DNA of 58,623 nucleotides from NCBI GenBank assembly GCA_902780385.1, contig CACZFF010000010.1, forward strand, positions 1 through 58,623, written 5' to 3'. The notes beneath the pieces are model-generated. The model did not search any database, was not told where the DNA came from, and worked only from the letters and a program-made list of their open reading frames with translations. Below are positions 7,445-17,298 of the stretch, piece after piece (the first letter of the stretch is position 1; each line of letters begins with the position of its first letter). The position numbers were made by a program, and so were the translations under genes. The stretch is from an uncultured Lachnospiraceae bacterium. GTDB lineage: Bacteria; Bacillota; Clostridia; Lachnospirales; Lachnospiraceae.

Positions 7445-9844
7445 ATGGGCTTATTGAAAAGGAAACCCGGTCAGGAAGCCGCCGAGACCGGCAGCGGCAT
7501 TGGCGCTGCGGAAAAGGGCTTTGGCTGGAAGGAATATTTACTTTATTATCTGGGATATACGATGCTGATGGGCCTGATGGCGGCGGTTTTTGTGTGGATG
7601 TTTCTGCAAAAGGGCCGATTTGCCCCACAGGCGGACGGTGTCAGTCAGCATTATGCCGAGCTTCTGAGTTTTTCCAAATGGGGGAAGGAAGTATTGAGCA
7701 ATTTCCGGGAGACCGGATCGCTGCAGCTGCCTGCATTTGCGCTGAACACAGGATACGGAGGGGATCTGTACACTTCGCTTGGCAAATATGTGATCGGTGA
7801 TCCCTTCAGCTTTCCCGCGATTTTTGTTCCGGAAAATCAGCTGATCCAGTTTCAGTATCTGATGATCCTGGTCCGCTTCTGGCTGGCGGGTATCACATTC
7901 AGCGCCTACAGCTTTTTTATGGGCAGAAAAAACCGGATCGGCATCCTGGCCGGCGCTCTGATCTATATCTTCAATGGATTCACCTTGTCGGGGATGCGCC
8001 ATCCCTGTTTTCTGAATCCCTTTGTATTTTTTCCGCTCCTCTTGATCGGATGTGAGATGTATTTCCGCAAAAAGAAGCCCTGGTTTTTCCTTGTCATGGT
8101 CTTTGTCTCAGCAGTGAGCAGCCTGCCTTTCTTCTACATGATGATGCTCATGGCGGCGCTCTACGTGGTCTGGCGTTCTGTCCGGATACACGGGATCCGT
8201 CATTTCGGCGGCGTGATCCTGGACGGGATCTCCTTTTTGTGGTACGGGCTGATCGGCACTTTGCTGTCGTCCTTCATCTTACTGCCTGTCATCCTGCAGT
8301 TCCTGCAGGATTCGCGGACGGATGCAGCAAGGCAGATCCCCTTCTTCTGGCCCCTTTGGTACTACCGGAATTTTATCGACAGCTTTTTGTCAAACGAGAC
8401 AGCGGCACTGTCGGAATCCTGGACATATATGGGATTCGGCGGTCTGGCCCTGCTGTGTGTATTCTTTATTTTTGTGCAGCGTAAAAGGCACCTTGACCTC
8501 AAGGCTGCTTTTATCGGACTGACCCTGCTCTTGATGACGCCTGCGGCCGGCTATGTGATGAACGGGTTTATTTATCCCGCCAACTTCTGGATGTGGGCAT
8601 ATGCCCTCTTGATCGGCACGATGACTGCGGCAGCGATTCCGGAGATGGAGGAAGCAGGCTGGAAAAAACCGGCGGCAGGTCTCCTGCTCTTTGCGGCTGC
8701 GATTGCTGTCTGCGTCGGCTGGGGATTTACCTTTTCCAGATCGAGTGCACAGTCTGTAATCCTGGGGCTCTTTGCCATGTCCGCGGCTCTGATCGGCCGC
8801 ATCATGGTGCTGGAGAAAGACAAGGAGCATCCGGATGCAGCGCTTATGGGCGGCTTCAGGGAAAAGGTTTTCATGCGCGTGCAGGCAGTGATCCTTCTGT
8901 GCACAATGCTTTCCATTGCTTCTGCCGCTTTCCACGATTACGCGCCCGGCAGAACCGGGCAGGTGTCCGACTATCTTCCCTTTACGCAGGCTGCTGCCGA
9001 TATGGCAGGGGATCCGGAAGGCGATATGGGTGCAGTCTTGGAAAACAAGGATGAGCTGCCGGTCAGCTTTACGGCGGATCAGTGGATCAGTCGTCAGGAT
9101 TACGAAAGTCTGGATAAGGCCGGACGTCAGCAGGTCCTGATGCAGGGAATTGTTCTGGAAAAAGACCCCGGCGAGGATTACAGGCAGATGAAGCCCGCGG
9201 CAGCACAGACTGCAGGTGCCGCGGCAGAGAACAGGCTTGTTTCTGTGGATCTGGATTTTCATGAAATGGGCGGCAGTTCCGCGACGGAGTGGATCAGCGG
9301 CCATATCGTGCTGACATCGCCGCAGATTCTCTGCATCCGGATCCCCTGTACGGCGGGGTGGAGCGCTTTTGCAGACGGCAATCGGGTGGAGCTTCTTCAG
9401 GCGGACACCATGTTCAGCGCACTGCTTCTTCCTGAGGGAAGTCATGACATTGACTTGCGTTATCAGACACCGGGACTGCGTCTGGGTATCGCCGTTTCTA
9501 TCGGAACACTGGTGCTCCTGGTCCTTTTCATCGTGATCTACTCGATTATATCGGCGATCCTGCACGGACGGGACCGCCGGCTTGCTGCGATCCCCGCGGG
9601 GACCTATGAAACTGCCGCAGACGTGCAGAATACGGCAGACACTCAGACTGCTGCTGACACCGCAGGTGTCAAAAGCGCCGGAAGTGCTGAAGTGACCGGG
9701 GCGGCAGTAAAGGCAGGAAAAATGACAGAGCCGGAAAAAGGCGGAAAATCTGCAAATCCGCCTGCAGGTGCCGCAGAAAAGGCAGGAAAAATGACAGGGC
9801 CCGAAAACACGGAAGGATCCGGAACTCTGTCAGGAGGACAATAA
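7445..9844 (+). CDS. YfhO-family membrane protein, shortened ectodomain (copy 2, 799 aa)
   Basis: A YfhO-family membrane protein with about twelve helices and the characteristic first loop (GYGGDLYTSLGKYVIGDPFS). It is closely related to copy 3 directly downstream: ADGVSQHY matches GDGLSQHY, and near the C-terminus both have LLQADTMF and an LRYxTPGL segment before the last helix. Compared with copy 3, most of the extracellular domain after the last of the central helices is missing, and the chain jumps to the PVSFTADQW region. The C-terminus is an Ala/Thr/Lys/Gly-rich low-complexity tail of ~100 residues with repeated AEKAGKMTGPE-like units. The start ATG is preceded by GGAGGAAAGA. Whether it is catalytically complete is unclear. 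Confidence 0.82.
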   Translation: MGLLKRKPGQEAAETGSGIGAAEKGFGWKEYLLYYLGYTMLMGLMAAVFVWMFLQKGRFAPQADGVSQHYAELLSFSKWGKEVLSNFRETGSLQLPAFALNTGYGGDLYTSLGKYVIGDPFSFPAIFVPENQLIQFQYLMILVRFWLAGITFSAYSFFMGRKNRIGILAGALIYIFNGFTLSGMRHPCFLNPFVFFPLLLIGCEMYFRKKKPWFFLVMVFVSAVSSLPFFYMMMLMAALYVVWRSVRIHGIRHFGGVILDGISFLWYGLIGTLLSSFILLPVILQFLQDSRTDAARQIPFFWPLWYYRNFIDSFLSNETAALSESWTYMGFGGLALLCVFFIFVQRKRHLDLKAAFIGLTLLLMTPAAGYVMNGFIYPANFWMWAYALLIGTMTAAAIPEMEEAGWKKPAAGLLLFAAAIAVCVGWGFTFSRSSAQSVILGLFAMSAALIGRIMVLEKDKEHPDAALMGGFREKVFMRVQAVILLCTMLSIASAAFHDYAPGRTGQVSDYLPFTQAAADMAGDPEGDMGAVLENKDELPVSFTADQWISRQDYESLDKAGRQQVLMQGIVLEKDPGEDYRQMKPAAAQTAGAAAENRLVSVDLDFHEMGGSSATEWISGHIVLTSPQILCIRIPCTAGWSAFADGNRVELLQADTMFSALLLPEGSHDIDLRYQTPGLRLGIAVSIGTLVLLVLFIVIYSIISAILHGRDRRLAAIPAGTYETAADVQNTADTQTAADTAGVKSAGSAEVTGAAVKAGKMTEPEKGGKSANPPAGAAEKAGKMTGPENTEGSGTLSGGQ

Positions 9845-9849
9845 TTATC

Positions 9850-12800
9850 GTGATCATGAAAAATCAAAGCAGGGCAGGGAAAAGGAGAGAATTCCTGCTT
9901 CTATATACAATCATATTTGCCATATCCTGCGTCCTGGTCTTCCGGTATTTCCCGGAGACGGACACACGTATGGTGTGGAGCGGAGACGGGCTTTCACAGC
10001 ACTATGTAGCACTCTGCTATTATGCCAGGTGGGGAAGGGCGGTCCTGAAGAGCATCCTGCAGGGACATCCCTCGTTTCCGACTTTCAACATGCACATGGG
10101 ATACGGGGCGGATCTGTTCACGACACTGCAGTACTATGTGATCGGAGATCCCTTCAGTCTGCCTGCTGTATTCGTGCCGCAGAAGCATATGCTCCTTTTC
10201 CACGATGCAATGATCCCCCTCCGCATGTATCTTGCGGGAATCTTTTTTGACAGCTACTGCCGCGAGATGGGGCACAGGGACACGGCGGCGAATCTGTGCG
10301 GGGCACTGATGTATGTATTCAGCAGCTTCGTCCTTTTCGGCATGCGGCATCCCTATTTTCTGAACGCAATGATCTGGTTTCCGCTGCTGCTCATCGGCGC
10401 GGAGCATATTTTCCGGGGCAGAAAAGGCAGGCTGTTTACGGCGGCGGTCTTCCTGGCCTGTATCAGCAACTTCTATTTCTTCTATATGCTGGTTGCCATG
10501 ACAGTGCTCTACGTCGTGTGGCGGGCGCTCAGGATCTGCCTCTTTCCGCTTCTGCAAAAAAAAGTACCTGCAGAACATGCTCAGAGCGGCAGTAAAGGAG
10601 AGGAGGCCGGCCGGAGCATAGGCGGGGTAGGCGAGGCCTTTAAGCAGATTTTCCTCCTGGCAGGCAGGTTCCTGGTCCGCGCGATCCTGGGGACGGCGGC
10701 AGGCGCGGTATTTATGCTGCCGATCCTGCTGCGTTTTATGCAGGATCCGAGGGCTTCGGAAGGCGTGGCCTACAGCCTGCTGTATCCGGCGGAATATTAT
10801 AAAGGCTTCCTGGAATCCTTTGTCGGATTCGGGACAGGCTTTGTGCTGTCCAACTGGACCTGCATGGGAATGGGAGGGATCGGCCTGCTGGGCGTGCTGC
10901 TGCTCTTTGCCGGCAAAGGCTCTCTGCGCACGCATGCGGATCTGAAGATCGCGTTTGCAGGCATGTCTCTCATGATGCTGCTCCCCGCTGCGGGGGCGGC
11001 GCTCAACGGTTTCACATATCCTGCCAACCGGTGGGGCTGGGCATTCTGCATGCTGACCGCCTATATCGCGGCGGTGATGCTACCTTCCATGAATCGGCTG
11101 TCCGCGGGCAGGATGGTGCTGGTCCTGCTCTTTATGTCCGTGTATGCCGTGGTCTGTGCTCTTCTGGACGCGGGCAGAAGCCTGATCCTGGAACTGATGC
11201 TTGCGGCGGCAGCGGCGGCCATTGTGTGGGCGGCAGGGCAGCTCTATCGCAGGCGCATGCAGGAGGAGGGCTCGAAAGGCCTTTCGGGGCATGCTGTTTC
11301 CGTTTTCTGCGGAGCGGTCCTGGCAGGAACAGTCTTTCTGACAGCCGTGCAGCACGGATATATTTGTTTTTATAAAGGTGTGCGCTCCAGCGGGGTGGCA
11401 GAATACCAGACCAGCCAGTCTATTGCCGGGATGATGGCTTCGGATGCCTTTGGTATGCGCAGCCTTCTGGGAAACGAAACCTTTTACCGATATTCCGGAA
11501 GACATATTTCCAATAACTTCGCGCTCTTGAATGAAGTGTCGGACACCCAGTATTACTGGAGCCTCTCCGACAGCAGGATCGAGCAGTTTTTCACGGAGAC
11601 CGGCCAATACAATGGAATGGTCCATCTGTTTGACAATCTGGACAACCGCACCATGCTGGATGAAATCGCGGGTGTGGGGTATTATAAGCGCGGTGACGGT
11701 TCGCTCCTTCCCTACGGCTATGAAAAGATGGAGGGACTGCACTTCGATAACCGCGAGCTGTTTGAAAAAAAAGAGGGCGATCCCCTTCCGGTCTTTGCCT
11801 TTTCCGTGTATAAAAACAGATATGCCCTTCCGCTGGGATTTACTTCGGACAGGTACCTGACCAGGGAGACCTATGATGCGCTCACGATCCCGCAGCGCCA
11901 GGAGGCGCTTATGCAGGGCATCCTTCTGGAGAAAGAGGGAGTTGAGGCTCTGGCGGGACAGAAGCCGGGACACAAGGCAGATGCGGCAGGCGCAGCCTCC
12001 TCCGGGATCGAGCAGGCAGAGCTTTCATTTACCCATGAAGAGGTTCCGTTCACGGCGAAGACAGGGGATGGGATCAGGATCGAAGAGCAGGAGGACGGCA
12101 GCGTACAGCTGACTGTCAGCGCTGCGGATGCATCCCTCTCTCTGCAGGCGGAGGAAGAGGCCCTCTCGCAGGCGGAAATCAGCATACTTTTGACAGGAAT
12201 GACTTATACGGCGCCGGACCAAGAAGCTGAAAGTGAAGATTGGCACCGATATTCCAATACGGACCCGGTCCAGGTCAGGATTCTGGCAGAGCGCGGCGGG
12301 AAGAGAATCTCCGACAAGACTGTTGAATATACGCTTGCGGACAATCCATGGAAGACGGGAAGAAAGGATTTTCTGAGCTGCTGCGGCTTCACAGACAAAC
12401 CCCTGTCAAAAATCGAGCTGAGGTTTGCCCGCAGAGGAGTCTATACATTCCGTCAGATGAAGATCATCCGCCAGCCCATGGAAGAGTACCCTGCGCAGGC
12501 ACAGGCCCTGGGGCAATATGTTCTGGAGGACCTGGATCTCCATGAACTCTCGGGAAGCGGTGCGACCGGCAGGATCACCGGAACGCTGACGGTGCCGGCG
12601 GAAAGGATCCTCTGCATCCAGATTCCCCGCTGTGACGGACTGCAGGCCTTTATGGACGGCGAAAAAGTGCCGCTGCTGCAGGCGGACACCATGTTCTGCG
12701 CACTGGCGGCAGATGCCGGGACGCATGAGATTGAGCTTCGATACCGCACACCTGGACTCGCTGCAGGAACGGGGATTTCCGCTGCGGCCCTCTTGATCGC

Positions 12801-12858
12801 GGCGGCAGAGCTGCTGCTGGATCTGAGGCGGAAGAAGAAAAAATCTGCTGCCGCATAG
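9850..12858 (+). CDS. YfhO-family membrane glycosyltransferase (copy 3, 1002 aa)
   Basis: Full-length YfhO-family protein: a first membrane helix near residue 20, the loop with MGYGADLFTTLQYYVIGDPFS, about twelve central helices, then a ~400-residue extracellular domain (NETFYRYSG, DTQYYWSLSD, YALPLGFTSD) and a final helix. By family it would transfer a lipid-linked sugar to a surface polymer. The start is probably the GTG at 9850, 12 bases after AGGAGG; an ATG two codons on is the alternative. It begins six bases after copy 2 ends and is followed by a second GT2 gene. Its sequence suggests that copies 2 and 3 arose by tandem duplication. Confidence 0.85.
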   Translation: MIMKNQSRAGKRREFLLLYTIIFAISCVLVFRYFPETDTRMVWSGDGLSQHYVALCYYARWGRAVLKSILQGHPSFPTFNMHMGYGADLFTTLQYYVIGDPFSLPAVFVPQKHMLLFHDAMIPLRMYLAGIFFDSYCREMGHRDTAANLCGALMYVFSSFVLFGMRHPYFLNAMIWFPLLLIGAEHIFRGRKGRLFTAAVFLACISNFYFFYMLVAMTVLYVVWRALRICLFPLLQKKVPAEHAQSGSKGEEAGRSIGGVGEAFKQIFLLAGRFLVRAILGTAAGAVFMLPILLRFMQDPRASEGVAYSLLYPAEYYKGFLESFVGFGTGFVLSNWTCMGMGGIGLLGVLLLFAGKGSLRTHADLKIAFAGMSLMMLLPAAGAALNGFTYPANRWGWAFCMLTAYIAAVMLPSMNRLSAGRMVLVLLFMSVYAVVCALLDAGRSLILELMLAAAAAAIVWAAGQLYRRRMQEEGSKGLSGHAVSVFCGAVLAGTVFLTAVQHGYICFYKGVRSSGVAEYQTSQSIAGMMASDAFGMRSLLGNETFYRYSGRHISNNFALLNEVSDTQYYWSLSDSRIEQFFTETGQYNGMVHLFDNLDNRTMLDEIAGVGYYKRGDGSLLPYGYEKMEGLHFDNRELFEKKEGDPLPVFAFSVYKNRYALPLGFTSDRYLTRETYDALTIPQRQEALMQGILLEKEGVEALAGQKPGHKADAAGAASSGIEQAELSFTHEEVPFTAKTGDGIRIEEQEDGSVQLTVSAADASLSLQAEEEALSQAEISILLTGMTYTAPDQEAESEDWHRYSNTDPVQVRILAERGGKRISDKTVEYTLADNPWKTGRKDFLSCCGFTDKPLSKIELRFARRGVYTFRQMKIIRQPMEEYPAQAQALGQYVLEDLDLHELSGSGATGRITGTLTVPAERILCIQIPRCDGLQAFMDGEKVPLLQADTMFCALAADAGTHEIELRYRTPGLAAGTGISAAALLIAAAELLLDLRRKKKKSAAA

Positions 12859-12914
12859 ACCGGCCTGAAATAAAGGCTGCATACATTTTGACGAGTATTG
12901 AAAAGGGACAGAAA

Positions 12915-13868
12915 ATGGGTGATCTGATCAGTATTATCGTACCCTGCTATAATGAAGAGGCCTCACTGCGGCTGTTTCATGAGGCGGTGAAGAAGACAGA
13001 GAAGAGCATGCCCGACTGCAGGTTTGAGATTCTTCTGATCAACGACGGATCGAAGGACAAAACAGTGGAAGTCATGCGGGAGCTTGCAACGGAGGATCCG
13101 GAAGTGAGCTATTTCAGCTTTTCCAGAAACTTCGGAAAAGAGGCTGCCATGTTCGCGGGCTTTTGCAATGCGCGCGGGGATTTTGCGGCGGTCATGGACG
13201 CGGATCTGCAGGATCCGCCGGATCTTCTCCCCGAAATGTACCGCATCATCAAGTCCGGTGAATATGACAGTGTCGCCGCGCGCCGCGTGAGCCGTAAGGG
13301 CGAGCCTCCGATCCGCAGCTGGTTTGCCAGGCGTTTTTACCAGCTCATCAACAGGATCTCAGAGGCGGACATCGTGGACGGCGCCCGGGATTTTAGGCTG
13401 ATGAAGCGGGAAATGGTGGACGCGATCCTTGCCATGGGCGAATCCAACCGTTTTTCAAAAGGTATTTTCGGATGGATCGGATTCAGGACCTACTGGATGC
13501 CCTACAAAAATGTAGAGCGCGTCGCCGGCGAGACCAAGTGGAATTTCTGGAGCCTGATGGGATATGCCATCGACGGAATCGTCAATTTCTCCCATGTACC
13601 GCTCGATATTGCCTCCTGGTTCGGGATCCTGATGACCATGGTCTCCTTCCTGGCGATCATTTTCATTGTGGTGCGCAAGCTTCTGTTCGGAGACCCGGTC
13701 GCAGGCTGGGCTTCGACAGCCTGTATCATCACATTTATCGGCGGAATCCAGCTCCTGTGTCTGGGGATCATCGGCAAATACCTGGCCACGGTCTATCAGG
13801 AGGTCAAGAAGCGGCCGCATTTCATTATCAGTGAGACCAGCCGGGATGACGCAAAGAAAGTCGGATAG
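12915..13868 (+). CDS. Polyprenyl-phosphate glycosyltransferase, GT2 family (copy 2, 317 aa)
   Basis: Paralogue of the enzyme at 4766-5716 with the same layout: SIIVPCYNEE, LINDGSKD, MDADLQDPPD, the acceptor-side AGETKWNFWS and two C-terminal membrane helices. It would load a sugar on undecaprenyl phosphate. The ATG at 12915 has AAGGGA six bases upstream and is preferred to an in-frame TTG at 12888. It lies 56 bases after YfhO copy 3, forming a yfhO-yfhO-GT2 unit that has no GtrA flippase of its own. Confidence 0.9.
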   Translation: MGDLISIIVPCYNEEASLRLFHEAVKKTEKSMPDCRFEILLINDGSKDKTVEVMRELATEDPEVSYFSFSRNFGKEAAMFAGFCNARGDFAAVMDADLQDPPDLLPEMYRIIKSGEYDSVAARRVSRKGEPPIRSWFARRFYQLINRISEADIVDGARDFRLMKREMVDAILAMGESNRFSKGIFGWIGFRTYWMPYKNVERVAGETKWNFWSLMGYAIDGIVNFSHVPLDIASWFGILMTMVSFLAIIFIVVRKLLFGDPVAGWASTACIITFIGGIQLLCLGIIGKYLATVYQEVKKRPHFIISETSRDDAKKVG

Positions 13869-13964
13869 ATCCCTGTAAAAAGCCAAATGCACCGGCCTCG
13901 GGGATTTCACACCGCACGAAAAACTGAGTATTACGATAAATCATTTTCCGGAGTAGTAACTTTT

Positions 13965-15617
13965 ATGACTTTTCGAAAAAGACTGATGGTCACATTTGCA
14001 ACGGTCATTGTGGTGCCCATGCTTCTGTTCACACTCTCCTTCATTGCGCTGGGCAATTATCTGATCGGTGAAAAAGGAGAACTCAGAGGCTATACGTCTA
14101 TCGTCGGCAATTACGATACATTTGATCTTGATGCCGTGCAGGCATTTCAGAAGGCGGAGCAGAATCCGGATAAGCTGCAGGATGTGGATTTTCTGGATTC
14201 ACTGGCTTCGGATCTGAGGGACAGGAATGTATATCTGGTCGTCAGGAGAGACGAGGGTCTCTACTATGCCAGTAACGAGACAATGGCGGTGGATGATCTG
14301 AGTTATCTGCCGGAATGGAAAGAAGACGAGGCGTCGGAACTTGAGAACGGCGGTGCATCGGATTCCTTCAGTACGTCGCATACGGATATGGCGCAGCCGG
14401 AGGAGAATGCTCCTCAGACAGTGAGGCCGGGTGATGGAAAAGGAGGGGCGGGCGTCGACCTGTCCACGGACGCTGCCAGGGCCGAGGCGGCAGGTCTGCA
14501 GCAGCAGAATCAGATGATCCAGGCGGGCAGGCGCAGTATTCTGGTGCGGCAGCTGGACTTTTCTTTTCCTGACGGAGCAAGAGGGAGCCTCTTTATCGTC
14601 ATGCGCATCATGGGCCTGATATCCGGGAAGTTTTTGAGCGGACTGATGGTTTCCATGCTCACGACACTGGTATTTACGGCCTTCCTTCTGACCAGATGGC
14701 TGGAGAGAAGCATCTTCACCCCCATCAGTGCGATCAATATCGCCATGAACAATATCAGGGACGGAAATTTCACTTATACGCTTTCTACGGGCGAGGAAGG
14801 CGAGATCGGCGACCTCTACCGCAATTATGAAGACATGCGCCTACGGCTCAAGGAATCCGCGGACGAGAAACTGGAGCGCGAGAAGCAGAGCCGGGAGCTG
14901 ATCAGTAATATTTCCCATGACCTCAAGACGCCGATCACGTCGATCAAGGGCTACGTCGAGGGCTTGATCGACGGTGTGGCCAACACGCCCGAGAAGAGGG
15001 AGAAGTACATCCGGACGATCTACAACAAGGCCAACGACATGGACCACCTGATCGACGAGCTGACCCTCTATTCCCGCTTTGAGAGCGACCGTATCCCCTA
15101 TAATTTCCATCGTCTCAATGTCGGGGATTATTTCGGCGACTGCGTCGAAGAGATCGGAATGGACATGGATTCCAGGGGAATCGAGCTCAATTACACCAAT
15201 CTGGTATCTCCGCAGACCAGAATTATCGCGGATCCGGAGCAGATGAAACGTGTAATTAACAATATTGTGGGAAATAGTGTAAAATATATGGATAAGGAGA
15301 AGGGGCGGATCGATATCCGGATCCTCGATGAGCACGACAGTGTCCGCATAGAGATCGAGGACAACGGCAAGGGAATTGCCGCAAGAGACCTTCCCAATAT
15401 TTTCGACCGGTTTTACCGCACAGATTCCTCCCGCAACTCCGCCCAGGGCGGAAGCGGCATCGGTCTTTCCATTGTCCGCAAGATCATAGAAGATCACGGC
15501 GGATACATCTGGGCGACCAGCCGTGAGGGAGAGGGTACCTGTATGCACCTGGTGATCCGCAAATACCTCGAGCAGGAGGATGACTCAGTGGAATCCATGG
15601 ATGAGGAAATCATCTGA
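13965..15617 (+). CDS. Sensor histidine kinase with HAMP domain (550 aa)
   Basis: Membrane sensor kinase: first helix at residues ~9-30, an extracellular region of ~180 residues with a Gly/Ala/Glu-rich low-complexity part, second helix near residue 225, HAMP linker, dimerisation domain with the phospho-acceptor His318 in SNISHDLKTP, and a HATPase domain with NNIVGNSVKY, DNGKGIA, FDRFYR and GGSGIGLSIV. The ATG at 13965 starts just before the first helix. An upstream in-frame ATG at 13887 would add 26 polar residues without a good ribosome-binding site. The stimulus is unknown. Its partner regulator follows, the reverse of the usual regulator-kinase order. It may be co-transcribed with the glycosylation genes. 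Confidence 0.92.
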   Translation: MTFRKRLMVTFATVIVVPMLLFTLSFIALGNYLIGEKGELRGYTSIVGNYDTFDLDAVQAFQKAEQNPDKLQDVDFLDSLASDLRDRNVYLVVRRDEGLYYASNETMAVDDLSYLPEWKEDEASELENGGASDSFSTSHTDMAQPEENAPQTVRPGDGKGGAGVDLSTDAARAEAAGLQQQNQMIQAGRRSILVRQLDFSFPDGARGSLFIVMRIMGLISGKFLSGLMVSMLTTLVFTAFLLTRWLERSIFTPISAINIAMNNIRDGNFTYTLSTGEEGEIGDLYRNYEDMRLRLKESADEKLEREKQSRELISNISHDLKTPITSIKGYVEGLIDGVANTPEKREKYIRTIYNKANDMDHLIDELTLYSRFESDRIPYNFHRLNVGDYFGDCVEEIGMDMDSRGIELNYTNLVSPQTRIIADPEQMKRVINNIVGNSVKYMDKEKGRIDIRILDEHDSVRIEIEDNGKGIAARDLPNIFDRFYRTDSSRNSAQGGSGIGLSIVRKIIEDHGGYIWATSREGEGTCMHLVIRKYLEQEDDSVESMDEEII

Positions 15618-15707
15618 CCCGCCTGCAGAAGGCAGGTCTTTGCGGGCAACTGCCCATGACTACAAGCAGGATATTGCAGCAATGATTTTAGCGAAAAGGA
15701 GCAGCCG

Positions 15708-16397
15708 ATGAGCAGAATTTTGATCATTGAAGATGAAGAGGCAATCGCAGACCTGGAAAAAGATTATCTGGAACTGTCCGGATTCGATGTTGAGATTGAG
15801 ACCAGGGGCGACCGCGGCCTGACCGCAGCCATGCAGAAAGATTTTGACCTGATCATACTGGACCTGATGCTTCCCGGGATCGACGGTTTTGATGTCTGCC
15901 GCAAGATCAGGGAGAAGAAGGATATCCCGATTCTGATGGTCTCCGCAAAAAAGGACGATATCGACAAGATCCGCGGTCTGGGCCTTGGCGCGGATGATTA
16001 TATGACCAAACCTTTCAGCCCCAGCGAGCTCGTCGCCAGGGTCAAGGCTCATATGGCCCGTTATCAGCGCCTGGTCGGCGCCGGCCAGAAGACCAACGAT
16101 GTCGTGGAGATCCGCGGTCTCAAGATCGATAAGACTGCAAGGCGTGTCTTTGTGGACGGCACGGAAAAGAATTTTACGACCAAGGAATTTGATCTGCTCA
16201 CATTCCTGGCAGAGAATCCCAACCATGTCTTCAGCAAGGATGAGCTTTTCCGCCGGATCTGGAATATGGACAGTGTCGGCGATATCGCCACTGTGACAGT
16301 CCACATCAAAAAAATCCGTGAAAAGATCGAGTTTGACACTTCCCATCCCCAGTATATTGAGACCATCTGGGGAGTGGGCTACAGGTTCCGTGCATGA
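15708..16397 (+). CDS. OmpR/PhoB-family response regulator (229 aa)
   Basis: Receiver domain with the acidic pocket (Glu8, Asp9), phospho-acceptor Asp52 in LILDLMLPG and the conserved Lys in YMTKPFS. A winged-helix DNA-binding domain follows, ending TIWGVGYRFRA. It is a transcription factor, presumably phosphorylated by the kinase encoded just upstream. AAGGAG stands seven bases before the ATG. A short GC-rich hairpin (CCTGC/GCAGG) lies between the kinase and regulator genes. The last four bases overlap the start of rsuA (ATGA), indicating translational coupling. Confidence 0.95.
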   Translation: MSRILIIEDEEAIADLEKDYLELSGFDVEIETRGDRGLTAAMQKDFDLIILDLMLPGIDGFDVCRKIREKKDIPILMVSAKKDDIDKIRGLGLGADDYMTKPFSPSELVARVKAHMARYQRLVGAGQKTNDVVEIRGLKIDKTARRVFVDGTEKNFTTKEFDLLTFLAENPNHVFSKDELFRRIWNMDSVGDIATVTVHIKKIREKIEFDTSHPQYIETIWGVGYRFRA

Positions 16398-17293
16398 GCA
16401 GAAAAGCAGAAAAGGAAAAAGAGGGCCGGACAGTCTCTTCCCGTCTCGATAAACTGCTGGTACAGGAGGGATTCGGTTCCCGCAGTGAGATCGGGAAGGC
16501 GATCCGCAAGGGAAGAGCCACTGTGAACGGCGTCATCGTAAAAGATCCCGGTCTTCGCGTGTCCCAAGAGGATCAGGTCCTGTTTGACCAAAAACCGGTC
16601 TTTCAGAAGAACTATGTCTACTACATGCTCAACAAGCCGGCGGGTGTGGTTTCCGCGACGGAGGACAGCCGGGAAAAGACCGTTCTGGATCTTCTGCGGA
16701 ACCCTGCAGGCGGTGTGACTGCGGACCGGAAATCTTCTGAAGATGCATTCTCCGTTTCCTCGGCGGAGCCTGTCCTCAGGAGAGGACTTTTTCCGGTGGG
16801 CAGACTGGACAAAGATACGGAGGGACTGCTGCTGATCACGGACGACGGACAGCTGGCCCACCGGCTTCTGGCGCCGGGAAAACATGTGGATAAGGTTTAT
16901 TTCGCTCTTGTGAGCGGAAGGGTGACCGAAGAAGACATCAGGGCTTTTGCAGAAGGGCTCACTATAGACGGGGAGTTCAAGGCAATGCCGGCGCAGCTGC
17001 GCACAGATCCCGGGCAGGACCGTGCCTGGGCTGCCCTGATTCCAACGGAATTCGGTGATTATTTATCCGCAGAAATCACACAATATTCGCAGACACTTGT
17101 TACGATAAGGGAAGGCAAGTATCATCAGATCAAGCGTATGTTTGCGGCGCGGGGAAAAGAGGTCCTGTATCTTAAGCGTCTTGCCATGGGACCGCTCTGT
17201 CTCGACGCCTCCCTTGCACCGGGACAGTACCGCCCTCTGGAGCAGGAGGAGATTGATCTGTTTTCAGTTTCATACGGATTCAACCGGAGGTGA
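16394..17293 (+). CDS. rsuA: 16S rRNA pseudouridine synthase, RsuA/RluB family (299 aa)
   Basis: Isomerises a uridine in ribosomal RNA; sequence features favour RsuA (16S position 516). An N-terminal S4 RNA-binding domain (SSRLDKLLVQEGF...GRATVNG) is followed by the catalytic domain with VGRLDKDTEGLLL (catalytic Asp) and the C-terminal GKYHQIKRMFAARG and LAPGQYRPL segments. About 25 extra Ser/Gly/Glu-rich residues (near 95-130) are inserted before the catalytic motif. The gene overlaps the response-regulator stop by four bases, and the next gene's ribosome-binding site overlaps its end. Confidence 0.9.
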   Translation: MSRKAEKEKEGRTVSSRLDKLLVQEGFGSRSEIGKAIRKGRATVNGVIVKDPGLRVSQEDQVLFDQKPVFQKNYVYYMLNKPAGVVSATEDSREKTVLDLLRNPAGGVTADRKSSEDAFSVSSAEPVLRRGLFPVGRLDKDTEGLLLITDDGQLAHRLLAPGKHVDKVYFALVSGRVTEEDIRAFAEGLTIDGEFKAMPAQLRTDPGQDRAWAALIPTEFGDYLSAEITQYSQTLVTIREGKYHQIKRMFAARGKEVLYLKRLAMGPLCLDASLAPGQYRPLEQEEIDLFSVSYGFNRR

Positions 17294-17298
17294 CTCGC

